Source of the DNA: Glandiceps talaboti
Taxonomy: Eukaryota > Hemichordata > Enteropneusta > Spengelidae
Reading direction: 5' to 3'
DNA length: 60,000 bases
NCBI RefSeq assembly: GCF_964340395.1
Contig: NC_135557.1
Location: 16,597,367-16,657,366 of the forward strand
Below are positions 1 to 9,711 of the stretch, in pieces. The position numbers were made by a program, and so were the translations under genes. The notes beneath the pieces are model-generated. The model made no database searches and was not told where the DNA came from. It saw nothing but the letters and a program-made list of their open reading frames with translations. Every line of letters begins with the position of its first letter. The stretch's first letter is position 1.

Positions 1-2
1 CA

Positions 3-4
<2 letters not shown>

Positions 5-33
<29 letters not shown>
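5..33. repeat. (GT)n microsatellite
   Basis: Pure GT dinucleotide run in the intron before the first visible transporter exon, ending about 40 bases before its acceptor site. Confidence 0.95.
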
Positions 34-75
34 ACATACAACTTACATTTTTTTAATATTATTTATTACATACAG

Positions 76-168
76 CAAATGCGATACGAGCTACCCCTTG
101 TCATGAAAGAACGTAGGAGAGGGCTCTATGGGATTGATACTTACCTGATTTCTAAATTCTTTGCTGAG
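76..168 (+). CDS. ABCG half-transporter, exon a (first visible)
   Basis: Partial gene; its upstream exons, including the ATP-binding domain, lie outside the window. The exon follows a T-rich tract ending in TACAG and stops at GAG|GTGAGC. It encodes 31 residues in phase 0, including KERRRGLYGIDTYLISKF. This matches the ABCG/White family stretch (E-R-x-x-G-L-Y-x-x-x-x-Y-x-x-S-K) where the loop after transmembrane helix 2 leads into the next helix. The seven visible exons join without frame breaks into 645 nt (214 residues plus stop). ABCG proteins pump lipids, sterols or pigment precursors across membranes as dimers; the substrate cannot be read from this part. The following intron (169-525) holds nothing recognised. 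Confidence 0.85.
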
Positions 169-525
169 GTGAGCAATCTAGCCGTCTTTGGATTGTATTC
201 TGTATAGTTTGACATACTGCACACCAGCATGTGCCTATTTTACCAAGCATTAGTCCATTTTATGATATATAATCGTTATGGCATTCGATATTTTCAATAT
301 TTTTTTGTTTTTTTATTTTTGGTTGTACAGTCTTAATATCCTTCTTATTTACTAGTGACGCTGAAACGACCATCTAAATCACTGTCATTGAAGTAATGTA
401 CTTTTGTGAAAAAAAATTAGCATGTTGCATTCTTTTGACTTATATCTGGCAAAATAATTGTCCATAACCGTCAAGTATAAAAGTTTGTAGGCGATGACGG
501 ATCTTCTTCAAATTATTGTTTTCAG

Positions 526-583
526 ATCCCTGGTTCTGTCGTATACCCGATACTTAGCAGTGCTATCGTGTATTGGATGGCTG
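526..583 (+). CDS. ABCG half-transporter, exon b
   Basis: The exon starts after TTTTCAG and ends at GGCTG|GTGAGT (58 nt, leaves phase 1). It encodes IPGSVVYPILSSAIVYWMAG. The start (I-P-G at the end of the preceding K-F-F-A-E) and the closing Y-W-M-x-G are typical of a mid-domain ABCG transmembrane helix. The intron that follows (584-2957) contains a tRNA-derived SINE and the foldback element MITE-A. Confidence 0.85.
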
Positions 584-1104
584 GTGAGTAATATGCTGAG
601 AGCAAGGTGGTTTCATATACGTGAGGTGAATAGCGCCCCCAGACGATACGTATACCTGCCATAGATAATGAACAAGTCAGTGACTAGGCATTTGCGAAAG
701 TGTCAACAAAACAATGGCGGGCTGAATAATTTGTGCGTCATCTTCTTATTGCCATTTCTTCATGTCTCATGCCAGTTCGATCAAATGTCATGGATGTGGT
801 TTGATGGGGTCATTGCATAATAGGTCTCGTGGGTTTTTATCAGAAAATAGCTTTTGGAGCATTACACATTGCTTCTATTTTGCAATACAGTGTACTGTTT
901 TTCTGTATAATTTGTCATTTGCAATTGGGGTACAAAAATATGAAACGACAATATATTGTATGTACTGTTAATTTATGGTAAATAACTATGTATGCAAGAA
1001 ACATATTAAGGTTCAAGGTTTAGGTTACTAGGAAGAGAGCGGGACATTAACCTCGTTCCCATCCTTTGACATTAGTCGAAACTGGTCAACTTGAAATAGA
1101 TTTG

Positions 1105-1435
1105 GAGTCATGATAGTCGAATGGTTACAGTGGGTGACTTCGAATCTGAAGGATCCAGGTTCGAACTTCGGCACTGCCCTTTGTTTTGGAATAGCTGAAG
1201 GCATCGGGCAAGATTGAACAATGATTATAGTTTAGTCAACGGAGATGTACAATTGGGACCTGGTCAGAAAGAGTTTGTAATGCTTTCCGTTATAGAACTG
1301 CAATAAATAACCTGCTCCCCAGGGGGTTAAAGAATTATAAAAGGACCGTTGTGCCGCTATAGGTCCATGATATGGAAATAATCGTAAAAGGTTTTGATCA
1401 CGATATGGGAATGTGCTAAAAATAAGCCCTAACAA
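1105..1435 (+). mobile_element. tRNA-derived SINE (family 1), intronic
   Basis: A tRNA-like head is visible: an A-box-like segment TAGTCGAATGGTTA near 1114-1127 and a B-box GGTTCGAACTTC at about 1158-1169, spaced as in a tRNA gene. Both act as RNA polymerase III internal promoter boxes in SINEs. The body, including the self-complementary CTGCTCCCCAGGGGG near 1311, has no reading frame worth noting. No second copy was seen in the window, so the 3' limit is a guess. Confidence 0.5.
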
Positions 1436-2322
1436 TTATCGCTAAATGAAATGATCAAACTAATGTGTTACTGTTTTGAAACACTATTAAAAGTAGTGTG
1501 ATAAAGTTTGACAACTAATATATCTTTATTATTATAACATCTTTTCAGAGGCTAAAAACCACATTAATTTTGTAGTGGTTTGTACTAAAGGTGTAGAAGT
1601 GGTATTACCTAGGAGACACCATTACCCTATGACGTACATTCCACAATATTTATAGATAGCTTCAACTATTTAACCAGCTTAATCTGGGCAACGTCTGGGG
1701 CATTACAGCCGTGTTTTGAACTCCTGAATAGTTTAGATCTATCTGTTATTTTAATGTGTTTAAAACCAGACGGTCTCATCTCCAAGCAGTACATTTTTGT
1801 TAGCATGTATTCTCATTTGTGTGGTGTTATATAAATCACTAGTGACAATGTATTGATTGCGGTCACCCAGGTTAATGGTAATTTATAGTGCAAGAGAATT
1901 TCAAACTAACGTCTTCTCTCTCTCGTTTTTGACATATTATAGCTACTGTTGTTCGTAATATTATGCTTTTGATATTATCTACTGGAGCTCACAAAGAATA
2001 CTGATGATAAAGTCATTAGGAGAGTTTGATATATCCTTGGGGTGTTATGGAAATGGAACTGATTAAAACACAAATGACAACGTGATGAAAATTGAACGAC
2101 TTAGATAGATTGTCTTAATTCACTGTTCAGACATTTTGTAGCAAGGGAGATCTACTTTTTGTAAGAGATAGTTGACGGGTCACCCGTTTTTGGCCAAACC
2201 TTGGTTACAGGTTGTAGCCTCGTCTATTAATGTTCACAAATTTACCTAGTGAGGTAACAGTAACAGAAACTAGTATTTTACAAATATCATTAATCATGTT
2301 GGCAAACTATGTAAAAGACACT

Positions 2323-2663
2323 TTAAAGTGGCCATATGGATGACGATTTATTTGGGATTTTGAATTTATAGAACAATTTTATCATGGCTTCCTACTTGAA
2401 AATTCATGTGAAACAACATAGACCAAGTCTCCGTTTGTAACTCAATACATTGCGCGAAGCTACAAAATGTTTTTTTTTTAAGTTTGTTATTGTACGTACA
2501 ATAACAAACATTGACACATTTATTAATTTTTTTTGCAATGTATTGAGTTACAATGTATTTTGTTGTTTCACATTGATTTTTCAATTAGGAAGCCATGACA
2601 AAATTGTTTATAAATTATAAATCCAAAATAAATACCCAATCTTCAACCATATGGCCATTTTAA
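2323..2663. mobile_element. MITE-A: TTAA-flanked foldback element
   Basis: The two halves are inverted copies of each other over about 170 bp each. Both ends carry TGGCCATATGG next to TTAA (2323-2326 and 2660-2663), which fits a TTAA target-site duplication. The arms share segments such as CATGGCTTCCTA, GTGAAACAACA and GTAACTCAATACATTGC. The centre is a perfect palindrome (2483-2508). It has no coding capacity, so it is a non-autonomous DNA transposon or foldback element. A fragment of the same family lies at 41106-41190. TTAA targets are used by piggyBac-type elements among others; the terminal sequence is not enough to assign a superfamily. Confidence 0.8.
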
Positions 2664-2957
2664 TTCCAACTAGTTCAGGACATTAGGGATAACGTCTTGT
2701 TATGAAGATTATAACTAGAATTGATGTGCTGTATGGGAAACAGTTAGAATGACTCATGATGTTTGCGACCCTACACGAAAGGGGCGCGTTTCTGTAGGGT
2801 CTATGATGTAACATATAATACTTGTATTGAGGATTTATTAATTATAATGTTGTTTTTAGAAAGTTTAGGGCATTTTGTGTGTAATGTAAATAAGGCTGGC
2901 TCCTCCAATTGTTAGGATTTTAGAAAACATCACTCTGAAGTTGTGTATCTGTTTTAG

Positions 2958-3035
2958 GGTTAACCCCAGAAGGACTGAGATTTGTAGTGTTCACCTGCAT
3001 AATTGTTTTGGTAGCCAATGCTGGGGCTTCCTGTG
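2958..3035 (+). CDS. ABCG half-transporter, exon c
   Basis: The exon lies between GTTTTAG and CTGTG|GTAAGT (78 nt, phase 1 to phase 1). It encodes GLTPEGLRFVVFTCIIVLVA followed by NAGASCG. This matches the ABCG helix in which a G-L-x-P-x-x-x-R-F start runs into an alanine/glycine-rich end (compare A-x-S-x-G in White and ABCG1). The next intron (3036-3743) is almost half filled by MITE-B. Confidence 0.88.
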
Positions 3036-3283
3036 GTAAGTTTATGTTAATGATATCGTTTGTCTCCCATCTTGTATTATGCAATTATCATTTGGGTGCT
3101 GGCAAAGTTATTTGAATTCGAAATTTCAGAGTAGACAATGGGAGAGGGCATAGTATGCTATATCCGGTCCTATCCTCATGAGTATACGGTATTGGAAAAC
3201 ATGTTGATCGCTGACAAAATTTGAATTCTCTAGATCCCAGGGTAGGCGAGGCCTAAGGGCAGGTTATTGTATACTGTATGCTT

Positions 3284-3649
3284 TTAAAGGTGATTCAAAA
3301 TTCTCACATTCACTATTGGTATTTTGCTAGACAACATGTTTTTGAAATGTATTCTGGTTTTAAAACTTTAAAAAAGCGTCTGCAAACACCTTAAAATGAC
3401 CTTTTTTCAGTCAGTTCCCTTCGGATTTACTTCGAGAGTTTTCATGTATTTCCGGTCACACCTAGACCACAGGATTTTATGACGTCATAAGGAGTACTCG
3501 TTACCACTAAGGCTATGAACTGACTGAAAAAAGGTCATTTTAAGGTGTTTGCAGATGCTTTTTTAAAGTTTTAAAACCAGAATGCGTTTCACAAACATGT
3601 CGTCTAGCAAATTAGCGATAGTGAATGTGAGCATTTGAATCCCCTTTAA
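3284..3649. mobile_element. MITE-B: TTAA-flanked foldback element
   Basis: Long inverted repeat with arms of about 145 bp and a unique middle of about 75 bp. Both ends sit on TTAA (3284-3287 and 3646-3649) followed inward by AGG-GATTCAAA-type termini. Shared arm segments include CTCACATTCACTAT, TTTGCTAGAC and CTGCAAACACCTTAAAATG. The arms are over 85% identical by eye. No open frame of note. It resembles MITE-A in target site and layout but not in sequence, so it is a separate family. Confidence 0.8.
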
Positions 3650-3743
3650 GTATGTGTTTTTCTTTTTTTAAGGAATTTGTTAAGGTACAATGTACGTCAG
3701 TAATTCTAACTTTATTAATCAGTTGTCTCGCTTTTTTCTTTAG

Positions 3744-3849
3744 GTTTGTTTTTGTCACTACTTACCAAGAGCCAGACACTAACACTATCTGTTGTGGTAG
3801 TCTTTGTGTTGCCACTTCTTACACTTGGAGGCTTCCTTTTTAATACAAG
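3744..3849 (+). CDS. ABCG half-transporter, exon d
   Basis: The exon starts after CTTTTTTCTTTAG and ends at ACAAG|GTGCGT (106 nt, phase 1 to phase 2). The product runs GLFLSLLTKSQTLTLSVVVV and then FVLPLLTLGGFLFNTR. The motif P-x-x-x-x-G-G-F-(F/L)-x-N-x-R is one of the most conserved in ABCG membrane domains, closing transmembrane helix 5 before the large extracellular loop. It supports the ABCG call more than any other exon. Confidence 0.92.
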
Positions 3850-4140
3850 GTGCGTTACTAAAATTGTACATAATGACGAACATGATGCGAATACCTCAAC
3901 ATAGAATACAATGTTACATAGACGGATATAGTAAGCAAAAGTAATGGAAAAATTGTTTGTTTCCGATAATATAGCCTCAGAAAATAGGATAGGTCGGTCA
4001 AGATTTTTTTTTGTCGCTCACAAATTATTTCAACCCTAAGGCAAGGCACTCGTTGCTCACAACTCTTCTGTGAAAGTATGATGAAGTTAAAAAAAGAAGA
4101 AAATGGAGACGCTTACATAATGACATAATGACATAATGAT

Positions 4141-4319
4141 AATATTAATTGCAGTTAATATAAAAATTGATTCTATTCGACATGAAATTAATCAAAACAC
4201 ATTTAATTAATTCAAGGAGTGCATAATATTAATTGCTGTCATTATAAAAATTAATTCTAGACTACATTATATTAATTCTAGCACATTTTACATAATTGTG
4301 ACCAGAACGGGCCCCCATA
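4141..4319. repeat. AT-rich block with GGGCCC end, left copy
   Basis: Ends in CCAGAACGGGCCCCCATA. A near-identical copy is at 5011-5154, in the same orientation, lacking about 37 internal bases and differing at only a few other positions. The rest is ATTAATTC-rich. It sits in the fourth visible intron of the transporter. The copies bracket an unrelated segment (4320-4690) and a tandem array. Confidence 0.8.
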
Positions 4320-4394
4320 GAAAAGCACCCAATATATATATATATACACATATAATAATACTTAGGAAAAATATCGAATTTATATATATATATA

Positions 4395-4658
4395 GTTTTG
4401 GTAGTACTGGAACTCTTTCTTGGTTGTAACTCGGAGTTTCAGGCATAGTCCTCTCACTAAGTCATCCAAAAGCAAAGCCAAAGTCCCTGCAGCATCAAAC
4501 ATTCGGAACTTAACTTCGTATAGATCGTCTGTCGATCCTAAATTCAGGGGAGACAGAAAAACTCGAACACCTGTTTTCAGATTGAGCAAAAATTGGTAGA
4601 ATCCTCCTTCATTTCTTTCTCATATGACAAGCCGCCGACCACCACTGCGGGCCGCCAT
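4395..4658 (-). pseudogene. Unrecognised broken reading frame, antisense in ABCG intron
   Basis: On the minus strand, an ATG in good context (AAAATGGCGG, reading back from 4658) opens MAARSGGRRLVI. A TGA (4620-4622) is followed in the same frame by about 70 further codons, including GVRVFLSPLNLGSTDDLYEV and AAGTLALLLDDLVRGLCLKL. The composition is protein-like rather than repeat-like and the frame then runs into a (TA)n tract. I do not recognise the protein. It could be a retroposed copy of a 5' exon, a fragment of a mobile-element gene, or a chance frame. It lies inside AT-rich repeat material between two copies of the GGGCCC-ended block, which favours insertion. The single stop inside an otherwise open frame favours a decayed copy. 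Confidence 0.4.
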
Positions 4659-4689
4659 TTTGAATAAGAAATCTTGCGCAAAGGATTGT

Positions 4690-5010
4690 AGGGCCAAAAT
4701 TAATTCAACACATCACACAATTAATTCAGCACATACACAAAATTATTTCAGGACATACACAAAATTAATTCAGCACATACACAACATTAATTCGACACAT
4801 ACACAAAATTAATTCATCACATACACAAAATTAATACTAGACAACGTGAAATTAATTTCAGGAATGCATTAAATTAATTCTAGACTACATAAAATTAAGA
4901 CCAGTATATAAATTAATCGGAAACACATTTAATTAATTCAAGGAATACATAAAATTAATTACAATGCATAAAGTTAATCAAAACACATTTAATTAATTCA
5001 AGGAATACAT
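4690..5010. repeat. Degenerate AT-rich tandem array (ATTAATTC-type)
   Basis: Loose tandem copies of about 20-25 bp built on ACATACACAAAATTAATTCA, with variants ending in CAAGGAATACATAAAATTAA. Unit length and sequence drift along the array. It leads directly into the right copy of the GGGCCC-ended block. Confidence 0.75.
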
Positions 5011-5154
5011 AATATTAATTGCAGTTAATATAAAAATTGATTCTATTGGACATGAAATTAATCAAAACACCTGTCATTATAAAAATTAATTCTAGACTAC
5101 ATTATATTAATTCTACCACATTTTACATAATTGTGACCAGAACGGGCCCCCATA
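5011..5154. repeat. AT-rich block with GGGCCC end, right copy
   Basis: Nearly identical to 4141-4319 apart from a missing segment of about 37 bp. It ends on the same ACGGGCCCCCATA and then passes into unrelated sequence. The high identity suggests a recent duplication. Confidence 0.8.
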
Positions 5155-5394
5155 CTTTTCATCTGTTTACAGTTATGTGGTATTTAACATTAGACGTCAT
5201 TGTATCACATATTGTGATCTTGATTGCTTTAGTAAACAGATTCTTAAGTTGGTGACTCATAGGCAGAGTCCCTGTGAATTCAAATTTGGATCCCTATATA
5301 TGTTGAAAGGCTAATAGGTTAATGAGTACGGCTTCTCACCTGCCTTGAGGAATAAAAAAAGGTACACACCAGGACGACACACGGAATCTACCAG

Positions 5395-5483
5395 TTAATG
5401 CGTTCGGTCAGCTGGCTAGAGCACTGTGGCTAGTATTCAGGGGACGTGGGTTCGAATACTACAGGTGTTACCTTTCTTTCCTC

Positions 5484-5486
<3 letters not shown>
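5395..5486 (+). mobile_element. tRNA-derived SINE head (family 2)
   Basis: A-box-like GGTCAGCTGGCTAGAGCAC (5406-5424) and B-box GGTTCGAATACTA (5449-5461) are spaced as in a tRNA. It runs into a pure (TA)n tract at 5487, where its body or tail should be. Different in sequence from the SINEs at 1105 and 39207. Confidence 0.6.

Positions 5487-5538
<52 letters not shown>
5487..5538. repeat. (TA)n microsatellite
   Basis: Pure TA run directly after the SINE head and directly before the recurring module at 5539. Confidence 0.95.
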
Positions 5539-5539
<1 letters not shown>

Positions 5540-5598
5540 GGTGAGTATCAATCTGCTAAGACAGTGCTCTATACCGCAGTGGCAGAGCGCAATAGTTT
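5539..5598 (-). repeat. Recurring microsatellite-linked module, copy d (most divergent)
   Basis: Contains CAGTGCTCTATACCGCAGTG then GCAGAGCGCAATA. It aligns with three other modules (18738, 27412, 59897) through CAGTG(T/C)TC and GCAGAGC at the same spacing. (TA)n lies on both sides. Confidence 0.45.

Positions 5599-5678
<80 letters not shown>
5599..5678. repeat. (TA)n-(TG)n compound microsatellite
   Basis: About 18 bp of TA change to an unbroken TG run of about 60 bp. Open frames across it are repeat translations. Confidence 0.95.
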
Positions 5679-5884
5679 ATGTATAAAATATTACGTAAAT
5701 TTTGATACCTGTCCTGAACTACAAAAAAATACATCTCATGCGATCGTTATCAGTTGATAAAGTTTTGGCTGACCTAACTGCTGAACGAAGAAACCGCCAT
5801 AATAAACAACAATGGCAAAAATGTACACAGGTCCAAGACTTGAGGCTTTATTCTAATGTTAACCGTTACTATTTACACCCTTAG

Positions 5885-5985
5885 AACTACACCAGTATTT
5901 CTTGAATGGTTACAGTACTTATCATGGTATAAATATGCTTTTGAGGCTCTAGTTGTGAATCAGTGGCAGGACATGGAAAGTATTG
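5885..5985 (+). CDS. ABCG half-transporter, exon e
   Basis: Acceptor TTACACCCTTAG, donor TATTG|GTAAGA (101 nt, phase 2 to phase 1). The product includes TTPVFLEWLQYLSWYKYAFE and ALVVNQWQDMES. This is the ABCG signature of the last extracellular loop: P-x-x-x-x-W-x-x-Y-(L/M)-S-W-(Y/F)-(K/R)-Y-A-x-E-(A/G)-L-x-x-N-x-W. The intron after it is only 232 bp and mostly a (TA)n/(TTAC)n tract. Confidence 0.93.
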
Positions 5986-6020
5986 GTAAGACAATTTCAA
6001 AATTCGATATTTTTCCTAAG

Positions 6021-6022
<2 letters not shown>

Positions 6023-6097
<75 letters not shown>

Positions 6098-6180
6098 GCT
6101 TGCTTGCTTACTCACTTACCTACTTACTTACCTACCTACTTACTTACTTGCTCGCTCGCTCGCTCGCTCACATACTCACT
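6023..6180. repeat. (TA)n and (TTAC)n compound microsatellite
   Basis: TA to 6052, then tetranucleotide TTAC units that drift to TTGC, TACC and CTCG while keeping the 4-bp register. It fills most of a short transporter intron and ends about 37 bp before the next acceptor. Confidence 0.95.
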
Positions 6181-6217
6181 TTCTTATCTGACTTATCTTA
6201 TCTTACTTATCTTTCAG

Positions 6218-6288
6218 AACACTGTAACAGTACATCAAAGGTATTGTGTACGCGTGAACAGATATTTCAACAATACGGCCTTGATAAA
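6218..6288 (+). CDS. ABCG half-transporter, exon f
   Basis: Acceptor ATCTTTCAG, donor GATAAA|GTAAGT (71 nt, phase 1 to phase 0). It encodes EHCNSTSKVLC then TREQIFQQYGLDK. Two cysteines seven residues apart enclose an N-S-T glycosylation sequon. In ABCG proteins this loop holds paired cysteines used for intra- or intermolecular disulphides, and sequons lie near them. The next intron (6289-6768) holds a (GTAT)n array of more than 200 bp. Confidence 0.88.
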
Positions 6289-6360
6289 GTAAGTATTGCG
6301 TATTGCATAATGATTCCAAATAACTGAAATAGAGTTAAAATATTCTGTGTCGCAATTTTT

Positions 6361-6588
6361 GTATGTATGTATGTATGTATGTATGTATGTATGTATGTAT
6401 GTATGTATGTATGTATGTATGTATGTATGTATGTATGTATGTATGTATGTATGTATGTATGTGTGTGTCTGTGTGTATGTGTGTGTATGTATGTATGTAT
6501 GTATGTATGTATGTATGTATGTATGTATGTATGTGTGTGTGTATGTGCGTGCGTGCGTGTGTGTGTATGTATGTATGTGCGAAATAGC
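6361..6588. repeat. (GTAT)n array with (GTGT)/(GCGT) sub-blocks
   Basis: Intronic tetranucleotide array. Sub-blocks change by single bases but keep the register. It gives long spurious open frames (poly C-M-Y-V and T-Y-I-H) in several frames. Confidence 0.97.
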
Positions 6589-6768
6589 CAACCTTGATCC
6601 TAAATTGATATACTACATACAGTCTTCTGGCGAACACTGCCTGTTTTTGCTGTAACACATGCCATTTCACAATGATATGTAAGCTTTTATCCATCACACC
6701 AGTTTTGATTATGATTAAAGTGTTATAATTAGTTGATGATTTATAACGTATTTCTTGCTACTTTGCAG

Positions 6769-6906
6769 GATAACATGGTTATTGATTTCATGGCTCTTAT
6801 AGGGCTATGCATTGGTTTCCAGCTTCTCTCCTTAATGGTGCTTCTACTGAAGACTAGTAGCCGATGGGGAAAACTTAGAAATTCATTTACAAAACAAATG
6901 CCTTGA
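6769..6906 (+). CDS. ABCG half-transporter, terminal exon
   Basis: Acceptor CTTTGCAG; phase 0; ends at TGA 6904-6906. It encodes 45 residues including [20 protein letters not shown] and [14 protein letters not shown]. This is the last transmembrane helix (hydrophobic, preceded by the usual D-F/D-x-x-x-L pattern) and a short basic cytoplasmic tail, as in White, Scarlet and ABCG1/4. No canonical AATAAA was seen close by; the variants AATAAT and AATGAA occur at about 6942-6950. Confidence 0.92.
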   Translation, partial: DNMVIDFMALIGLCIGFQLLSLMVLLLKTSSRWGKLRNSFTKQMP

Positions 6907-7045
6907 CAGTAAATATTGTATATTTATTTTGTGACACAGAGAATAATGAATTTTATTATTGTATAAATGGGAATGAAATTTGCTTTGATAACTCGCAACA
7001 TTTACAATAGAACGAAGTAAGTTGTGCCGAAACAAAAGGCAGAAC

Positions 7046-7415
<370 letters not shown>

Positions 7416-7527
7416 TATAGTCCATACGTAGTGTACAGTCATGATATCATCAGGTTTTTATTTTGTCTATCAAAATTAACAGGGACACGTGCTGTCCTTC
7501 TTGTAGTCCTTGTTCGGTATATCACAA

Positions 7528-7620
7528 TCTGCAAGATCGAGATAGACACATGCAACAATTGTATTAAAATGTATCTGAATTATTTTCTGTATGAGATGGA
7601 CACAAGCAACAATGGTATCC
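7528..7620. repeat. Two inverted units of the 54-bp minisatellite
   Basis: GACACATGCAACAATTGTAT and, 54 bp later, GACACAAGCAACAATGGTAT are the reverse complement of the unit at 7046-7415. The inversion lies about 110 bp beyond the direct array. Confidence 0.75.
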
Positions 7621-8824
7621 TTAATTTCTAGATTTTGTTCCTGCCTAGTTTACTTTTTGTGCTGTATAAAACACGTGAAAGAGTCTTGAAGGATTCACGC
7701 TGCTTGATAAAAGTAACACTTTTATTTGACAAAGAAATACGCTTTTACTATATATGTAAGTTATAAGACCCCTTTGCACATTAAGTGATTCTAGTATTAT
7801 ATCACATCGCAGTCGGTGTAAACCAAAGTGATCTCATGTTAAACCGACAAAGAAAAAATGGGCAATCATTTGTGAAAATCGATCGAAGTGTCACGAGGCA
7901 TTTTGATACTCATAGTAGGTAATATCTCGTCTATATACTTTTAACATGAATACCAATATTTGATGTCGTTTTTTTCGCATTGTACAAAGTAAAACTATCG
8001 ATTATTTTACAGTTATTGACGCGTCAAATATCTTAGCTTTGATGTATATTTTAGAGAATGAGACGTGTTAGAAATGAATCGATAGTTTGCTCTGGTATTT
8101 GGTTTGTATAATGCATTTCGTATCTACTCTCCTTTGAGCATGCGTTGTGTGCCGAACGATCTGTTTGTTGTATTTCCCTAGTGAAAATTACCTCTTGAGA
8201 AATTAAAACAGTGCTGAAGGAGTAAAATCGTTATTTTGCAATATTAAACACGATTACTAGGCTTCTCATTGCCATTCGGGAAGATCATACAGCAATAATT
8301 ACTTTGCAAGATTACTATCGTTGCAATTATAGAGCGCATTGTTAATCTAAAACACGAGCAAAGAACCGATAATTGGGGCGATAATTCAAATTACTTCATG
8401 GGATGAATTTTGAAAGGAATATGCATGAATTGAATTGATTTATAGTATCCACCTGCCCTCCTTAGGGAGTATGATCATTAAAGTGCAAAGCTTAAATAAT
8501 TTGGAAACATCAGACCTTGTTTTCCGCAAATATGATCTAGATTACCTTTCGCCCATTGTAAATCTCAAGACGATTTCAATACACAGATTGCAAATTGTGT
8601 ATGTTATATACTATGCATTTCCAAGGTGAGCGTCTATTCTTATCAAGCAAATCAATAAGTCATTAGCCAAAGTCATGCAATGTGTGGACATGTTGATGGA
8701 AATTGAATGCCATATCAATCTTCGTAGGAAGCTATACATTAGAGAATGTTTTGATTTTGTGTCGTAAATACCATATATAAAGCCGGTTGTTGACACTTCT
8801 CATTTTGTTGTATGTTTTATTTCA
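7621..8824. other. No recognisable feature
   Basis: AT-rich, non-repetitive by eye. The longest open frame (about 64 codons near 8435) has no splice sites or protein-like pattern that I could support. Confidence 0.5.
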
Positions 8825-8862
<38 letters not shown>

Positions 8863-8927
8863 AATAATAATGATGATGCTGATGGTGGTGGTGGTGGTGG
8901 TGGTGGTGGCGGCGGCGGTGTTGTTGT

Positions 8928-8969
<42 letters not shown>

Positions 8970-9018
8970 TGTTATTGTTAATGGTGGTGGTGGTGGTGGT
9001 GGTGCTAATGATGATGAT
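8825..9018. repeat. Triplet-repeat mosaic: (GAT)(AAT)(GGT)(GCG)(TTG)(GGT)(GAT)
   Basis: A run of trinucleotide blocks in one register. It opens frames on both strands (poly-Asp/Gly/Cys and poly-Gln/Thr/Pro/Ser). Frames past the array show no coding signal. Confidence 0.95.
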
Positions 9019-9711
9019 CCAACAAACATTATATTAGCATGGTCTGCACTCTATCTAATAACCCAATCCCATTGTTCCTTGGTTACAATACAAGTTAAGT
9101 GGTTACAAAACAATCTATGGATAAATGGAACTATACCGGGTCTTCAGGTTTACTTTAATGACATATGGATTTATATAATTGGTGATAAGGTACATGAAGA
9201 CAAGAAATTCTATTAAACGTTCTCCGTTCGGGTGTAAACTTCACCGAAAAATTATCAAATTACAGTTGATTCGAGTACTTATGTTGGTATATTTGACACA
9301 CTTGAAAGTGTTGAAGGAGGCCACGTGACAACATTCTACGTTTACATGACGTACATGCTTCAATGTGTTCATCGTGTAATATTAACAAATTGAAATTTGA
9401 TTCAAACGTATAAAATGCCAGCTGAATCATCAGAGGTACAAAGCTATATAGCTAGTCAATGATTCAAACCTTTTTTGTGCCAAAAAGTAAAGAATTACTG
9501 CTGACGTTGCAAACTTAATGCATTTGACACCATATTTCATTTTTCAAACAATGAACATGAGGTTCCATGGATTACTTTGTTCGCCATCCTTCCATTTCCA
9601 TAAAACATACCACGCAAACAGGGAAAGAAACAAACGCAGGAAAAACCCAACAATGCTTTTAAACATATCTAACATTCCCTTTCTATTGATCCATTTTCTG
9701 TATGTACCGAA
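9019..9711. other. No recognisable feature
   Basis: Spacer between the triplet mosaic and MITE-C. One 66-codon frame (9518-9718) with no supporting signal. Confidence 0.5.

Noticed and set aside
1105-1190. True tRNA gene
   Set aside because: A and B boxes are present but no acceptor stem pairs and no cloverleaf closes; SINE head instead. The same holds for 5395 and 39207.
6235-6697. Open frames of 100-120 codons with T-Y-I-H or M-Y-V-C repeats
   Set aside because: Translations of the (GTAT)n array in several frames of both strands. The same applies to frames at 11396-11791, 12471-12985, 13663-14227, 24363-24632, 30608-31278, 31967-32316, 33939-34243, 34594-35035 and 35917-36501.
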